Assembly: GCA_014240285.1 (NCBI GenBank) | Contig: JAAZXI010000010.1 | Location: forward strand, 1-35,792 | From: Methanobacteriota archaeon | Lineage (GTDB): Archaea; Thermoplasmatota; Poseidoniia; Poseidoniales; Thalassarchaeaceae | Direction: 5' to 3' | DNA: 35,792 nucleotides | Shown: in pieces, positions 25,650 to 33,413 of the stretch | How the letters are laid out: every line of letters begins with the position of its first letter | How positions within the stretch are numbered: position 1 is the first letter of the stretch | The notes under the pieces: model-generated | Databases searched by the model: none | What the model saw: the letters and a program-made list of their open reading frames with translations, nothing else | What the model was told of the DNA's origin: nothing | Program-made: the position numbers and the translations under genes

Positions 25650-27203
25650 ATGACAGAAGACACATTCAGCAGTGCTCCTCGTCCATTCTCAAATGTACTA
25701 GTTGCCAACCGGGGTGAGATTGCCGTCAGGGTACTTCAGGCTGCCAGAGAAGCAGGTCTGCGCAGTGTTACAGTGTACTCGGACGCTGATGCAAACGCTC
25801 TCCATGTAGAGGTGGCCGACGAGGCCGTCCACATCGCCGGCCAGACTCTCGCTGAAACCTATCTGAACTCAGAGGCAATCATCTCCGCTGCCCTCAGCAG
25901 CGGTGCAGATGCGATTCACCCTGGCTATGGCTTTCTGTCCGAGAGAAGCGACTTCGCCAGTGCTGTTGTCGACGCAGGACTGGTCTGGATTGGCCCTCCG
26001 GCCGAGGCCATCTCGACGATGGGTGACAAGATATCGGCACGAATTCGAATGATTGAGTCCGGCGTGCCGGTAATCCCTGGCGAGGAGTTGACTGTCCCTG
26101 ACGGAGCAGACCACCTCGGTGCTCTGGCAGCTTGCGCTGCCCGAGTGGGATACCCTCTGTTGCTCAAGGCCAGTGCTGGCGGAGGAGGAAAGGGAATGCG
26201 GGCAGTGCAGGAGCCGAAGATGCTCAGGATCGAGTACGAGGCTGCCTCGCGTGAGGCCTCTGCAGCCTTTGGCGATGGCACCATCTATGTCGAAAGACTT
26301 CTCACCGGTGCGAGGCACATCGAAGTTCAGATTCTAGCTGACTCGCACGGCAACTGCATCCACCTCAATGAGAGGGACTGCTCCTTGCAGCGCAGGCACC
26401 AGAAGGTCATCGAGGAGGCCCCTTCTCCTGCCGTTGACCCTGATCTCCGTCAGGCTATGGGCGCTGCAGCAGTCAAGGCTGCAGAGTCCGTCGGCTACGA
26501 GGGGGCCGGAACAGTGGAGTTCTTATTGTCCTCCAGAGGCAAGTTCTACTTCCTTGAGATGAACACTCGACTGCAGGTCGAGCACCCTGTCACGGAGATG
26601 ACCACCGGTATCGATTTGGTCCTCAAGCAATTCGAGGTCGCCGCTGGCTTGCCCTTAGGAATCATGCAGGCTGACGTAGGTATCAGCGGGCACGCAATCG
26701 AAGCACGTGTATACGCCGAAGACGCATCGCGTGGCTTCCTGCCCTGCGTTGGCCGTCTAGCAATATGGAAGACCCCTCAGGGCCCTGGAATCAGGGTCGA
26801 CTCAGGAGTGAGGCAGGGAGACGCCGTCACAGTCGACTTCGACCCTATGCTCGCCAAGTTAATCGTGCACGCGCCCACACGTAGAGCAGCCCTCCGAAGA
26901 CTCGATACCGCTCTCTCTGACCTCATCGCCCTAGGAGTTACAACCAACATTGGATTCCTGCGCGATACCGCTGCACACCACACTTTCTCCAGCGGCAACG
27001 TGACGACCGACTTCTTAGATTCATCCGACATCTCCGGATTCTCACATTCCGAAGTCGACCCGACGATCCTAGTGGCCGTTGCCTGTGCCGCCCAGAGGCT
27101 CGGGCTTGAACGAGTCCTGTCCGATGGTGGACTAGGGGCATTAGACAATCACACAGGGCATTCTGGAGATCCGTTCAGGACCCTGACGAGGTCGTTCCCC
27201 TGA
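25650..27203 (+). CDS. mccA: Biotin carboxylase subunit of acyl-CoA carboxylase (split MCC alpha)
   Basis: 517 residues, ATG 25650, 2 bases after the preceding stop; a TTG two codons earlier overlaps that stop. Full biotin-carboxylase fold: VLVANRGEIAVRV at the N-terminus, ATP-grasp glycine loop GGGGKGM (177-183), ERDCSLQRRHQK (241-252), and the catalytic EMNTRLQVEHPVTE (303-316). It carboxylates biotin with bicarbonate and ATP. In bacterial and eukaryotic MCC or PCC alpha subunits this domain continues into the BT and biotin-carrier domains (about 650-700 residues); here it ends after the BC domain plus a short Gly/Asp-rich tail and the carrier is encoded next. The C-terminal 55 residues (from about 460) are less conserved. 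Confidence 0.93.
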   Translation: MTEDTFSSAPRPFSNVLVANRGEIAVRVLQAAREAGLRSVTVYSDADANALHVEVADEAVHIAGQTLAETYLNSEAIISAALSSGADAIHPGYGFLSERSDFASAVVDAGLVWIGPPAEAISTMGDKISARIRMIESGVPVIPGEELTVPDGADHLGALAACAARVGYPLLLKASAGGGGKGMRAVQEPKMLRIEYEAASREASAAFGDGTIYVERLLTGARHIEVQILADSHGNCIHLNERDCSLQRRHQKVIEEAPSPAVDPDLRQAMGAAAVKAAESVGYEGAGTVEFLLSSRGKFYFLEMNTRLQVEHPVTEMTTGIDLVLKQFEVAAGLPLGIMQADVGISGHAIEARVYAEDASRGFLPCVGRLAIWKTPQGPGIRVDSGVRQGDAVTVDFDPMLAKLIVHAPTRRAALRRLDTALSDLIALGVTTNIGFLRDTAAHHTFSSGNVTTDFLDSSDISGFSHSEVDPTILVAVACAAQRLGLERVLSDGGLGALDNHTGHSGDPFRTLTRSFP

Positions 27204-27211
27204 GGTGCAAG

Positions 27212-27712
27212 ATGGAGTGGAGTGTAGGAGAAGGCACAGGGCGGTACTCCGCCAGCATATTGGATTCAGAGGGCTCCCTGAGCCTGTCTTCCTTGAATCT
27301 TGACGGCCTCGCAGTCGATACTCCTGATGTCAGCATCTCGCGTGATGATCAGCATGGCAGACTCAGAGTGGAGATTGCTGGTGCACCACGTCTCGCTCAC
27401 GTTACGAAACTTGGAGACGACTGGTGGATTCACCTTGACGGGAGAATCCACGTGGTGCGCATGCACGAACCAGGCAGTGCTGAGACAGAACTAGTTGAAG
27501 GCGGACTATCAGCGCCGATGCCAGGCACAATACTGGAGATTCACGTCAAGCAGGGCCAGAGGGTCCGCGAGGGACAGGCTCTAATGGTGATGGAGGCGAT
27601 GAAGATGGAGCATCGTATACAGGCTCCCATGGCGGGCGAGATTACCAAGCTGCACTATTCAGTGGGTGACCGAGTGGAGATGGGAGCTACACTCATCGAA
27701 ATCGGTGACTGA
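27212..27712 (+). CDS. Biotin carboxyl carrier protein with N-terminal BT-like segment
   Basis: 166 residues. The C-terminal 70 form a biotinyl domain with the modified Lys131 in VMEAMKMEH and the preceding SAPMPGTILEIHVKQGQRV. The N-terminal 90 residues are beta-strand rich (alternating hydrophobics, DDWWIHLDGRIHVV) and probably correspond to the BT barrel that links biotin carboxylase to the carrier in fused enzymes. Together with the preceding gene it makes up one MCC alpha subunit cut into two. It starts 8 bases after the biotin-carboxylase stop with GGTG just upstream, so both halves come from one mRNA. Confidence 0.92.
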   Translation: MEWSVGEGTGRYSASILDSEGSLSLSSLNLDGLAVDTPDVSISRDDQHGRLRVEIAGAPRLAHVTKLGDDWWIHLDGRIHVVRMHEPGSAETELVEGGLSAPMPGTILEIHVKQGQRVREGQALMVMEAMKMEHRIQAPMAGEITKLHYSVGDRVEMGATLIEIGD

Positions 27713-27724
27713 GGCCGGGTCTGG

Positions 27725-27733
27725 GTTAATATC
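27725..27733 (+). promoter_or_regulatory. TATA-like box of the DUF4126 gene
   Basis: TTAATATC is the only A/T-rich run in this gap and lies about 25 bases before ATG 27755, which fits a leaderless transcript separate from the carboxylase cluster. Confidence 0.45.
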
Positions 27734-27754
27734 GAGCCCCGAGGTCGGCTGTAC

Positions 27755-28363
27755 ATGGAAGCAGTCACCGTGATTATGGCCACACTGATGGGGATAAGCC
27801 TAGCAGCGGCTTCCGGTTTCAGGGTGTTTCTGCCGCCGTTCCTGCTATCTCTGGCGGCTCGCTTTGATATCGTCTGGTTCCTCGAGATCGACCTCGCGGG
27901 GACCCAGTTCGAGTTTTTCACTTCCACACTGGCCATCGTAGTCCTAGGGATAGCCACCGTGGCCGAGTTCGCGGGTTTCTACGCACCATGGATAGACAAC
28001 GCCCTCGACACTGTAGCAACACCTGCTTCCATCCTTGCTGGAGTAGCGATGACGGCAATTGTTCTCGAGGGGGCCGACCCAATAATTCAGTGGGCGGTTG
28101 CTATTGTGGCTGGTGGAGGAGTGGCTGCCACCATCCAGTCCGCCACAGTCGCGACTCGTAGCCTGAGTTCTACCTTCACCTTCGGACTAGGCAACTCTGC
28201 TGTTGCCACAGGAGAGAACGTGGCCAGCGTAGCCCTAACACTGATTGCTATCCTGATACCTTTCATCTCTGCTTTCGTCGTGATACTAGTAGTGGCGCTG
28301 CTTGTCGGGATGAAGCGTCGCAGAGAAGCAACGTCTCAACGAAGTGATTCCAAGGACTCTTGA
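27755..28363 (+). CDS. DUF4126-family membrane protein
   Basis: 202 residues with about five to six membrane helices and a basic C-terminal tail. The DUF4126 pattern is visible in GISLAAASGFRVFLPPFLLSLAAR near the N-terminus and AEFAGFYAPWIDNALDTVATPASILAG (about 68-95). Function is unknown; the family is found in bacteria and archaea as a small integral membrane protein. Its 3' end overlaps the convergent seryl-tRNA synthetase gene by 28 bases, so the two mRNAs would be complementary at their ends. Confidence 0.75.
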   Translation: MEAVTVIMATLMGISLAAASGFRVFLPPFLLSLAARFDIVWFLEIDLAGTQFEFFTSTLAIVVLGIATVAEFAGFYAPWIDNALDTVATPASILAGVAMTAIVLEGADPIIQWAVAIVAGGGVAATIQSATVATRSLSSTFTFGLGNSAVATGENVASVALTLIAILIPFISAFVVILVVALLVGMKRRREATSQRSDSKDS

Positions 28364-29616
28364 CCGCCCATGTATGGCCTCAGAACCTCGGGGATCGACA
28401 CCCGCCCGTCCTCGAGTTGGTTCTGCTCGAGGATAGCCACCAGCGCCCGACTGGTCGCAATGGCCGTGGAGTTCAGCGTGTGCACCGCCTCGTTGCCCTC
28501 AGTGGTTCTGTATCTCATGCGCAGACGGTTAGCCTGATAGTCGGTGCAGTTTGAGCACGAGACGACCTCCTTGTAGTCTCCAGCTCCGGGCAGCCACGCC
28601 TCGAGGTCGTACTTCCTCGCCGCCACCGTGCCCATGTCGCCAGTGCAGATGTTCACCACTCGGTAGTGCAATCCGAGACTGTCCCACAGATCCACCGCAT
28701 TGCCCAACAATTCCTCGTGATGACCCCAAGAGTCGTCCGGATGGCAGATTACTATCTGCTCTACTTTGGTGAACTGGTGAACTCTCCAGATACCACGGTC
28801 GGACAACCCGTGCGCACCGACCTCGCGACGGAAACAGGCCGAGACCCCGACTAATCTTATCGGCAACTCACTGGGCTCGATTATCTCGTCCATCCGCATT
28901 GCGGTGAGGGGGTGCTCGCTGGTAGCGATGAGGTAGTACTTGTCAGGCTCAATGCCGTACATCACGGTCTCGAAGTCGGCGAGATCAGTGACACCCTCGT
29001 AGGCCTCGCGGTTCATCATCAAGGGCGGTTGTACAAGCGTGTAGTCCCTACCTCTAAGAAAATCAGCGCCATACTGCTGCAGGGCCATCTCCAGTCTAGC
29101 TAGGTCTCCCTGCATGAAGTAGAAGCGACTGCCAGCGACCTTGGCGCCGCGCGCCTGGTCGACCCAGCCATTCATCTCGATCAGGTCGTTGTGGTTGCGC
29201 GGCTCGAAGCCCAGTTCGGCCTTCTCGCCGTGCATGCTGTGCAGGGTGTTCTTCTGATCATCCTCGCCTATTGGCACCTCAGCGTGCAGGATATTGGGAA
29301 TCCTCATCCTCAGTGCGTCGCGTTGTGCTAGGCACCCGTCCGAGCGCTCTGCCAACTCGTCGATTTGAGCGCCGATGTCGGCCACTTCGGCCAGTATCGC
29401 ATCGGCGGCCGTAGAATCGCCTGATTTCTTCGCTTCGGCTATGCCCCTAGCAGCCTCGTTGCGGGCCTTTCTGAGTTGGTCAGCATCATATCTAGCCTTG
29501 CGCCATTCCTCATCGAGGCGGATGACCTCGTCAATGCTCTCTTGCGTCATCCCACGTCTGTCATGGTCAGCCCTGATGACGTCAGAATGCTCTCTGAACA
29601 TGCTGATGTCTAGCAT
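28336..29616 (-). CDS. serS: Seryl-tRNA synthetase (bacterial/common type)
   Basis: 426 residues, the family's normal length. The N-terminal 100 residues are the long antiparallel coiled-coil arm that grips tRNA-Ser (Arg/Glu/Ala-rich). The class II core holds motif 2 (ACFRREVGAHGLSDRGIWRVHQF) and motif 3 (STAIATSRALVAILEQNQ with its Arg). It attaches serine to tRNA-Ser (and to tRNA-Sec where present). It belongs to the common SerRS type and not to the rare methanogen type. The ATG at 29614-29616 is preceded, 3 bases away, by a 9-bp hairpin. The upstream gene on the same strand is the A22 protease, 54 bases away. Confidence 0.95.
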   Translation of the reverse strand: MLDISMFREHSDVIRADHDRRGMTQESIDEVIRLDEEWRKARYDADQLRKARNEAARGIAEAKKSGDSTAADAILAEVADIGAQIDELAERSDGCLAQRDALRMRIPNILHAEVPIGEDDQKNTLHSMHGEKAELGFEPRNHNDLIEMNGWVDQARGAKVAGSRFYFMQGDLARLEMALQQYGADFLRGRDYTLVQPPLMMNREAYEGVTDLADFETVMYGIEPDKYYLIATSEHPLTAMRMDEIIEPSELPIRLVGVSACFRREVGAHGLSDRGIWRVHQFTKVEQIVICHPDDSWGHHEELLGNAVDLWDSLGLHYRVVNICTGDMGTVAARKYDLEAWLPGAGDYKEVVSCSNCTDYQANRLRMRYRTTEGNEAVHTLNSTAIATSRALVAILEQNQLEDGRVSIPEVLRPYMGGQESLESLR

Positions 29617-29619
29617 TGC

Positions 29620-29640
29620 GACCAGCCCCTAGGGCTGGTC
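29620..29640. terminator. 9-bp perfect hairpin with 3-nt loop between the A22 protease gene and serS
   Basis: GACCAGCCC (29620-29628) pairs fully with GGGCTGGTC (29632-29640) around CTA. On the minus strand it lies 30 bases after the A22 stop and 3 bases before the serS ATG. It may terminate the A22 transcript or form a leader hairpin for serS, as the similar one does before nuoA. Confidence 0.5.
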
Positions 29641-29670
29641 AGCGACCCTTCAACCAATCGGCCGTTGAGC

Positions 29671-30753
29671 TCACAGGAACGAGATGTCCTGCCACAGGGC
29701 CGCTGGGCCGATTGCGATTACGCCCGATACTAGGTAGCCCAGGATGCTGCCTCCGTTGAGCAGCGGCAGACCAGCTTGCGCTTCACCACGAGCAACTTGT
29801 GTCATCAGTGCCACGTAGCCACACAGGCCACCAAACAGTGTGCCTAGGCCGACAGCTAGAGGTCCTGCGTACATGGTACCGAAGATCGTCCCGATTTCAG
29901 GACCCCATTCAGGTAGGAAGGATACAGATGAGATTACCAGCATCCCCGGGAATATGATATCGCCCAAACCCATGAACAACGCACCCCTGCCATCGCTCTT
30001 CGGTTTGATGTGAGGGGCCGGGTCATCCCAATCCATTCCCTCAGGTGTCTCACTACGCATCACTTGGTCATCTTCCTCAATGAAGGAATAACCTCTTCCC
30101 TTAGGGGCAACCAACAGCACTGGGAGCTTGTTCTTAATCATCGTGTCAGCCAGTTCGAGCATGTGCTTGCTGCTGTTGACTGCCCAGTGGTCGTATACCG
30201 CCGCTGCAATCATGAACGCGATGATGAGTACGGGAACAAATGAAACCCCAATCAGCGTAATGACTCCGGCACCGACGAGTACTCCAACAGTGTTGACAAC
30301 ATACCATTCTGGATATTTTACTAACATCGCCATTAGAGATATGCAAATTGCTATTGAAGAACCCAATATTAGATCGTTAGATGAGATTCCTAGTATGTTG
30401 AATAACAACCATACGTATGGCATCACGATGTAGAAGAGACTCATTCCTAAGGCTAACATCACAATGGCCTTGATTGCGAAATCTAGGCCCTTTCGCGCCA
30501 ACCAGATAATCAGCACCGTGAAAATCATGATGAATAACAGTTCCAAGGCGACATAGCCGCCCTTGGACGCACCCTCGGCTCCGAAGGCTCTGACTTCGTC
30601 AACATCGTAAATCGGCTGGATGCTGAGGCCCAGCAGAATCGTGCCAACGAACATGCCCCCCATGCTCACCATCGATGCCCACTGCTGTCGCATCACTTCG
30701 AGCACACTGCTGGGCTCGCTTCCGTCCATGCTCCCACGAACTTCAAGGCCCAT
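29671..30753 (-). CDS. Presenilin-like A22 intramembrane aspartyl protease
   Basis: 360 residues with nine predicted helices, as in presenilin and signal peptide peptidase. The two catalytic aspartates are visible: Asp188 in AAAVYDHW (YD motif, helix 6) and Asp265 in MGLGDIIFPG (GxGD motif, helix 7). The third conserved element, normally PAL, is AGLPLLNGG (327-335), a variant seen in archaeal relatives. A hydrophilic loop of about 60 residues (200-258) separates helices 6 and 7. It probably cleaves membrane-spanning segments, for example leftover signal peptides. ATG 30753 sits right after GGTGAT; an alternative Met at residue 9 would drop the first eight residues. Divergent from folC. Confidence 0.85.
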   Translation of the reverse strand: MGLEVRGSMDGSEPSSVLEVMRQQWASMVSMGGMFVGTILLGLSIQPIYDVDEVRAFGAEGASKGGYVALELLFIMIFTVLIIWLARKGLDFAIKAIVMLALGMSLFYIVMPYVWLLFNILGISSNDLILGSSIAICISLMAMLVKYPEWYVVNTVGVLVGAGVITLIGVSFVPVLIIAFMIAAAVYDHWAVNSSKHMLELADTMIKNKLPVLLVAPKGRGYSFIEEDDQVMRSETPEGMDWDDPAPHIKPKSDGRGALFMGLGDIIFPGMLVISSVSFLPEWGPEIGTIFGTMYAGPLAVGLGTLFGGLCGYVALMTQVARGEAQAGLPLLNGGSILGYLVSGVIAIGPAALWQDISFL

Positions 30754-30775
30754 ATCACCTTGACCCGTTCGCGCA

Positions 30776-30790
30776 CGGACGATACTTGGG
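30776..30790. promoter_or_regulatory. TATA-like element shared by divergent A22 and folC promoters
   Basis: The 51-base divergent gap contains one A/T-richer core, CGATACTTGG. It lies about 22-25 bases before the folC ATG and about 30 before the A22 ATG, so one site may serve both directions. Low-confidence inference. Confidence 0.25.
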
Positions 30791-30804
30791 AGTGGGGAAT
30801 CTGA

Positions 30805-32022
30805 ATGAGCATCCGAAACTGGCTCGACGAACAGATGTTGATGGGCGTTAAACTGGGCTTAGAGAACTGCGCGACACTGCTCTATAGACTCGGAAATCCA
30901 CATATTGACTTTCCTTCCATCCACGTCGCTGGCAGTAATGGAAAAGGTTCTGTTTGCGCCCAGTTGTCTGCGGCTGCCTGCGCTAGCGGCCTGACTGTAG
31001 GACTGTTCACCTCGCCGCACTTGGTGACCGTCGAGGAGAGAATCAGAATCAACGGCAGACCCATTTCAACTGAGACATTCGACAGATTGCTCGGCTCGGT
31101 TAGGGCTGCTGCCGAGATAGAGCCGGAGTGCAGCCCGACCTATTTCGAGACAACCTTCCTTGTTGCAATGCTCGCCTTCAACGAGGCCGGTGTCGAGCGA
31201 GGCATCATCGAGACCGGGTTGGGAGGACGGCTCGATGCGACTAGACTGGTCGAGGCCGATCTTTGCATCCTGACCACTATCTCGAAGGAGCACAGCGAGT
31301 TCCTAGGTGAAACTCTGGCCGAGATAGCTACCGAGAAGGCGGCCATACACCGGCCCGGAGTTCCCCTCATAGCGCTGCAGCACGACGACTCGCTGGTCAG
31401 GCGAGTCATCGAGCAGACAGCGGGGGACGACTTGTCTTGGTTGTCCAGTTCCCGTATCGGTTCGACGTGGTTGAGTCACACCCCGATGGTCGAGGCCGCT
31501 GCCAAGTATTTGGGGTGGGAGACCTCGACGGGCGACTGCGTCTGGCCCGGTCGTTCGGGGGGTTATGGCGAGAACTGGATCGACGGCGTGGTGACCCGGC
31601 TGAGCGCTGCTCACAATGCTGAGAGCCTCGCGAACGACCTCGCAGAGGTACTCAGTCCCAGTGTGGTCCTGCTTGGCATGAGCCAGAAGGCCGACCTTAG
31701 GACCACGCTGGAACCGGTCGTTGCCGAGATTTGCAAGGGCGACAAGTTCCCGCAAGTCGTCTTCACTGAACCGATGAGCGGCAGGAACCCTGCTGTCAGC
31801 GTCGAGGAAATGTCTGCAATGATGGAGAACATGGAGGCGGGACACATCCTCAAAGCAGTGGATAGAGACCCAGGGAAGGCCTTCGAGATGGCAGGGGCAA
31901 TGGCGAGGGAACTCAAGTGCGAACTGCTAGTCATTGGAAGTGTCTACCTCATCGGAGACCTTCTCGGATACGTGGCCGACAGGGACGGATTGGACCTCTG
32001 GAACGAGTTGACTGTCCACTAA
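30805..32022 (+). CDS. folC: Folylpolyglutamate synthase / dihydrofolate synthase family
   Basis: 405 residues. The Mur-ligase-like ATP site is GSNGKGS (43-49), followed by GLFTSPHLVTVEERIRING, the family's next signature, then ETGLGGRLDATR and ISKEHSEFLGETLAEIATEKAAI. It adds glutamate to folates, trapping them in the cell, and may also make dihydrofolate from dihydropteroate. A typical member is about 420 residues; this one is slightly short in the C-terminal domain. The next genes include a dCMP-type deaminase, which fits thymidylate synthesis. Whether it acts on folate or on a modified archaeal pterin cannot be told from sequence. Confidence 0.9.
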   Translation: MSIRNWLDEQMLMGVKLGLENCATLLYRLGNPHIDFPSIHVAGSNGKGSVCAQLSAAACASGLTVGLFTSPHLVTVEERIRINGRPISTETFDRLLGSVRAAAEIEPECSPTYFETTFLVAMLAFNEAGVERGIIETGLGGRLDATRLVEADLCILTTISKEHSEFLGETLAEIATEKAAIHRPGVPLIALQHDDSLVRRVIEQTAGDDLSWLSSSRIGSTWLSHTPMVEAAAKYLGWETSTGDCVWPGRSGGYGENWIDGVVTRLSAAHNAESLANDLAEVLSPSVVLLGMSQKADLRTTLEPVVAEICKGDKFPQVVFTEPMSGRNPAVSVEEMSAMMENMEAGHILKAVDRDPGKAFEMAGAMARELKCELLVIGSVYLIGDLLGYVADRDGLDLWNELTVH

Positions 32023-32061
32023 GAACCCAAGTATGATGACTTGCTGAGATGCTCGCATCAC

Positions 32062-32373
32062 ATGTCCGAGGATAAGGAAGACAAGGTCGAAGTCAGGGTC
32101 GTAGTGGAGTCGAAGGACTCTGCGTCTAAAGTCATCCTGATCTCCCTCACGCTGGTTCTCTTGGGCATCCTGATTGCAGTAGTCTCCTCCGGAGGGGTAG
32201 ACCAGTTGTTACCCAAGAGGGGCGATAGCGGAGGTGGGAACTGCGGAGACGGGATTGACAATGACAATGGCGGTCAAGCCGATGAAGGCGACCCCGACTG
32301 CTACTCAAATCCGAAATTATGGGAAGGATACGACCCAAGTCTGACCGAGGACCAACCAGATAATGACGTTTAG
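32062..32373 (+). CDS. Small single-helix membrane protein with CGDGIDND-type acidic loop
   Basis: 103 residues from ATG 32062; an upstream TTG (32041) is in frame but would add an unlikely Cys/His leader. The N-terminal 20 residues are highly charged, then one membrane helix (about 23-45), then a Gly-rich linker and an acidic module between Cys61 and Cys80 beginning CGDGIDND and ending EGDPDC. That pattern is common in secreted multi-domain proteins of bacteria and archaea, where it is thought to bind calcium with a disulfide across it. The charged N-terminus suggests an inside-to-outside orientation with the acidic module exposed. It is unrelated in sequence to the flanking folate and deaminase genes. 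Function not known. Confidence 0.65.
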   Translation: MSEDKEDKVEVRVVVESKDSASKVILISLTLVLLGILIAVVSSGGVDQLLPKRGDSGGGNCGDGIDNDNGGQADEGDPDCYSNPKLWEGYDPSLTEDQPDNDV

Positions 32374-32385
32374 ACAGGTGTAGAC

Positions 32386-32826
32386 ATGAGTGAGAAGTGG
32401 GACAGAAGATTCCTCGATTTGGCGACCCATATCTCAGCTTGGAGCAAGGATCCCTCGACCAAGGTCGGATGCGTCGTGGTCGGCGAAGACAGGGAAATCC
32501 GCTCGACCGGGTTCAATGGCTTCCCACGTGGTATCGAGGACGATGCAGTGAGGCTCGCCGATCGTGAGCAGAAGTATCCGTTGATATGTCACGCCGAGGA
32601 GAATGCCATCATGCATGCAGCGAGAACCGGCATCTCGCTCAAGGGCAACACCGCTTACGTCACCTGGCCGCCGTGCTCTCGCTGCTCACGCTCACTCATT
32701 CAAGCCGGAGTCTCCGAAGTGGTTTATCCTGCAGATATTGAGATTCCTGAGCGCTGGAAGAAGGATTTTGGCATCGCCATGGGGATGATGCAAGAGGCCG
32801 GAATCACAGTCAGACAGGCTTCCTAG
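32386..32826 (+). CDS. dCMP deaminase family (zinc-dependent deoxycytidylate deaminase)
   Basis: 146 residues. Zinc and catalytic residues are visible: His69 and Glu71 in CHAEENAI, and Cys97 and Cys100 in PPCSRC. The opening DRRFLDLATHISAWSKDPSTKVGCVVV is typical for the dCMP/ComEB branch. Deamination of dCMP gives dUMP, the substrate of thymidylate synthase, which uses methylene-folate; this links it to the folC gene upstream. Alternatives in the family act on other pyrimidine deoxynucleotides. Its stop TAG and the stop of the convergent kinase-like gene share the palindrome CTAG (32823-32826). Confidence 0.88.
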   Translation: MSEKWDRRFLDLATHISAWSKDPSTKVGCVVVGEDREIRSTGFNGFPRGIEDDAVRLADREQKYPLICHAEENAIMHAARTGISLKGNTAYVTWPPCSRCSRSLIQAGVSEVVYPADIEIPERWKKDFGIAMGMMQEAGITVRQAS

Positions 32827-33365
32827 GCAAGCCTCTCGACAAGGTCTTCTAGATCGCTGTGTAGATCCTCTATCGAGCCATTGTTGTAGAGGACCAAATC
32901 AGCCATCTCCGCTGTTGCCACCAGTGCTTGGCCAGCAGCATCGAGAGCCACTTCTTCCGACTTCTCCTGCGAGATGAAGGTGGCCTTGTCAGATGGGTCG
33001 CCCGGCCGAGCCCGCTCCTGAGAGCGCTGCCAGCGTGAATCAATTCCGGCTAGAATCTCAATGAGAACGAAGTCTTCTCGAACCCTCAGAGCTTCAACTT
33101 CACTAGGTGTCCGTATCGAGTCGATGACAGCGTCACCCCCTGACAACTCATCGAGCAGCATTTCGGCGAGAATACCAGCTCCTCCCCGCCGCCTCAGTTC
33201 ACGTCCTCCCTCGATAAGGGAATCCCTACTTTCCTCGATCCCTTCCTCAGAGAGCCACCTCCTGATTGAGTCGGAACACGACATCGTCTGTACTCCTCTG
33301 TTGGCGAACCACTGCATCACAGTGGTCTTGCCAGAGGCGTACCTCCCAGTCAGTCCCACCAGCAT
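32823..33365 (-). CDS. P-loop NMP-kinase-like protein (UPF0200 / dephospho-CoA kinase-like)
   Basis: 180 residues. Walker A is GLTGRYASGKTT (residues 4-15). The segments IDSIRTPSEVEAL and RWQRSQERARPGDP, and the ending with ADLVLYNNGS, match the archaeal UPF0200 pattern that is related to dephospho-CoA kinase and adenylate kinase. The predicted activity is phosphorylation of a small nucleotide or coenzyme; the exact substrate is not known. In this context it could act in nucleotide or CoA metabolism. It converges on the deaminase gene with a four-base overlap and lies 48 bases after the lipoprotein gene on the same strand. Confidence 0.75.
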   Translation of the reverse strand: MLVGLTGRYASGKTTVMQWFANRGVQTMSCSDSIRRWLSEEGIEESRDSLIEGGRELRRRGGAGILAEMLLDELSGGDAVIDSIRTPSEVEALRVREDFVLIEILAGIDSRWQRSQERARPGDPSDKATFISQEKSEEVALDAAGQALVATAEMADLVLYNNGSIEDLHSDLEDLVERLA

Positions 33366-33413
33366 GACTCCCCCGTCAGGTCAGACGCGCATAGGGATTG
33401 CGTCGCATCCGAA

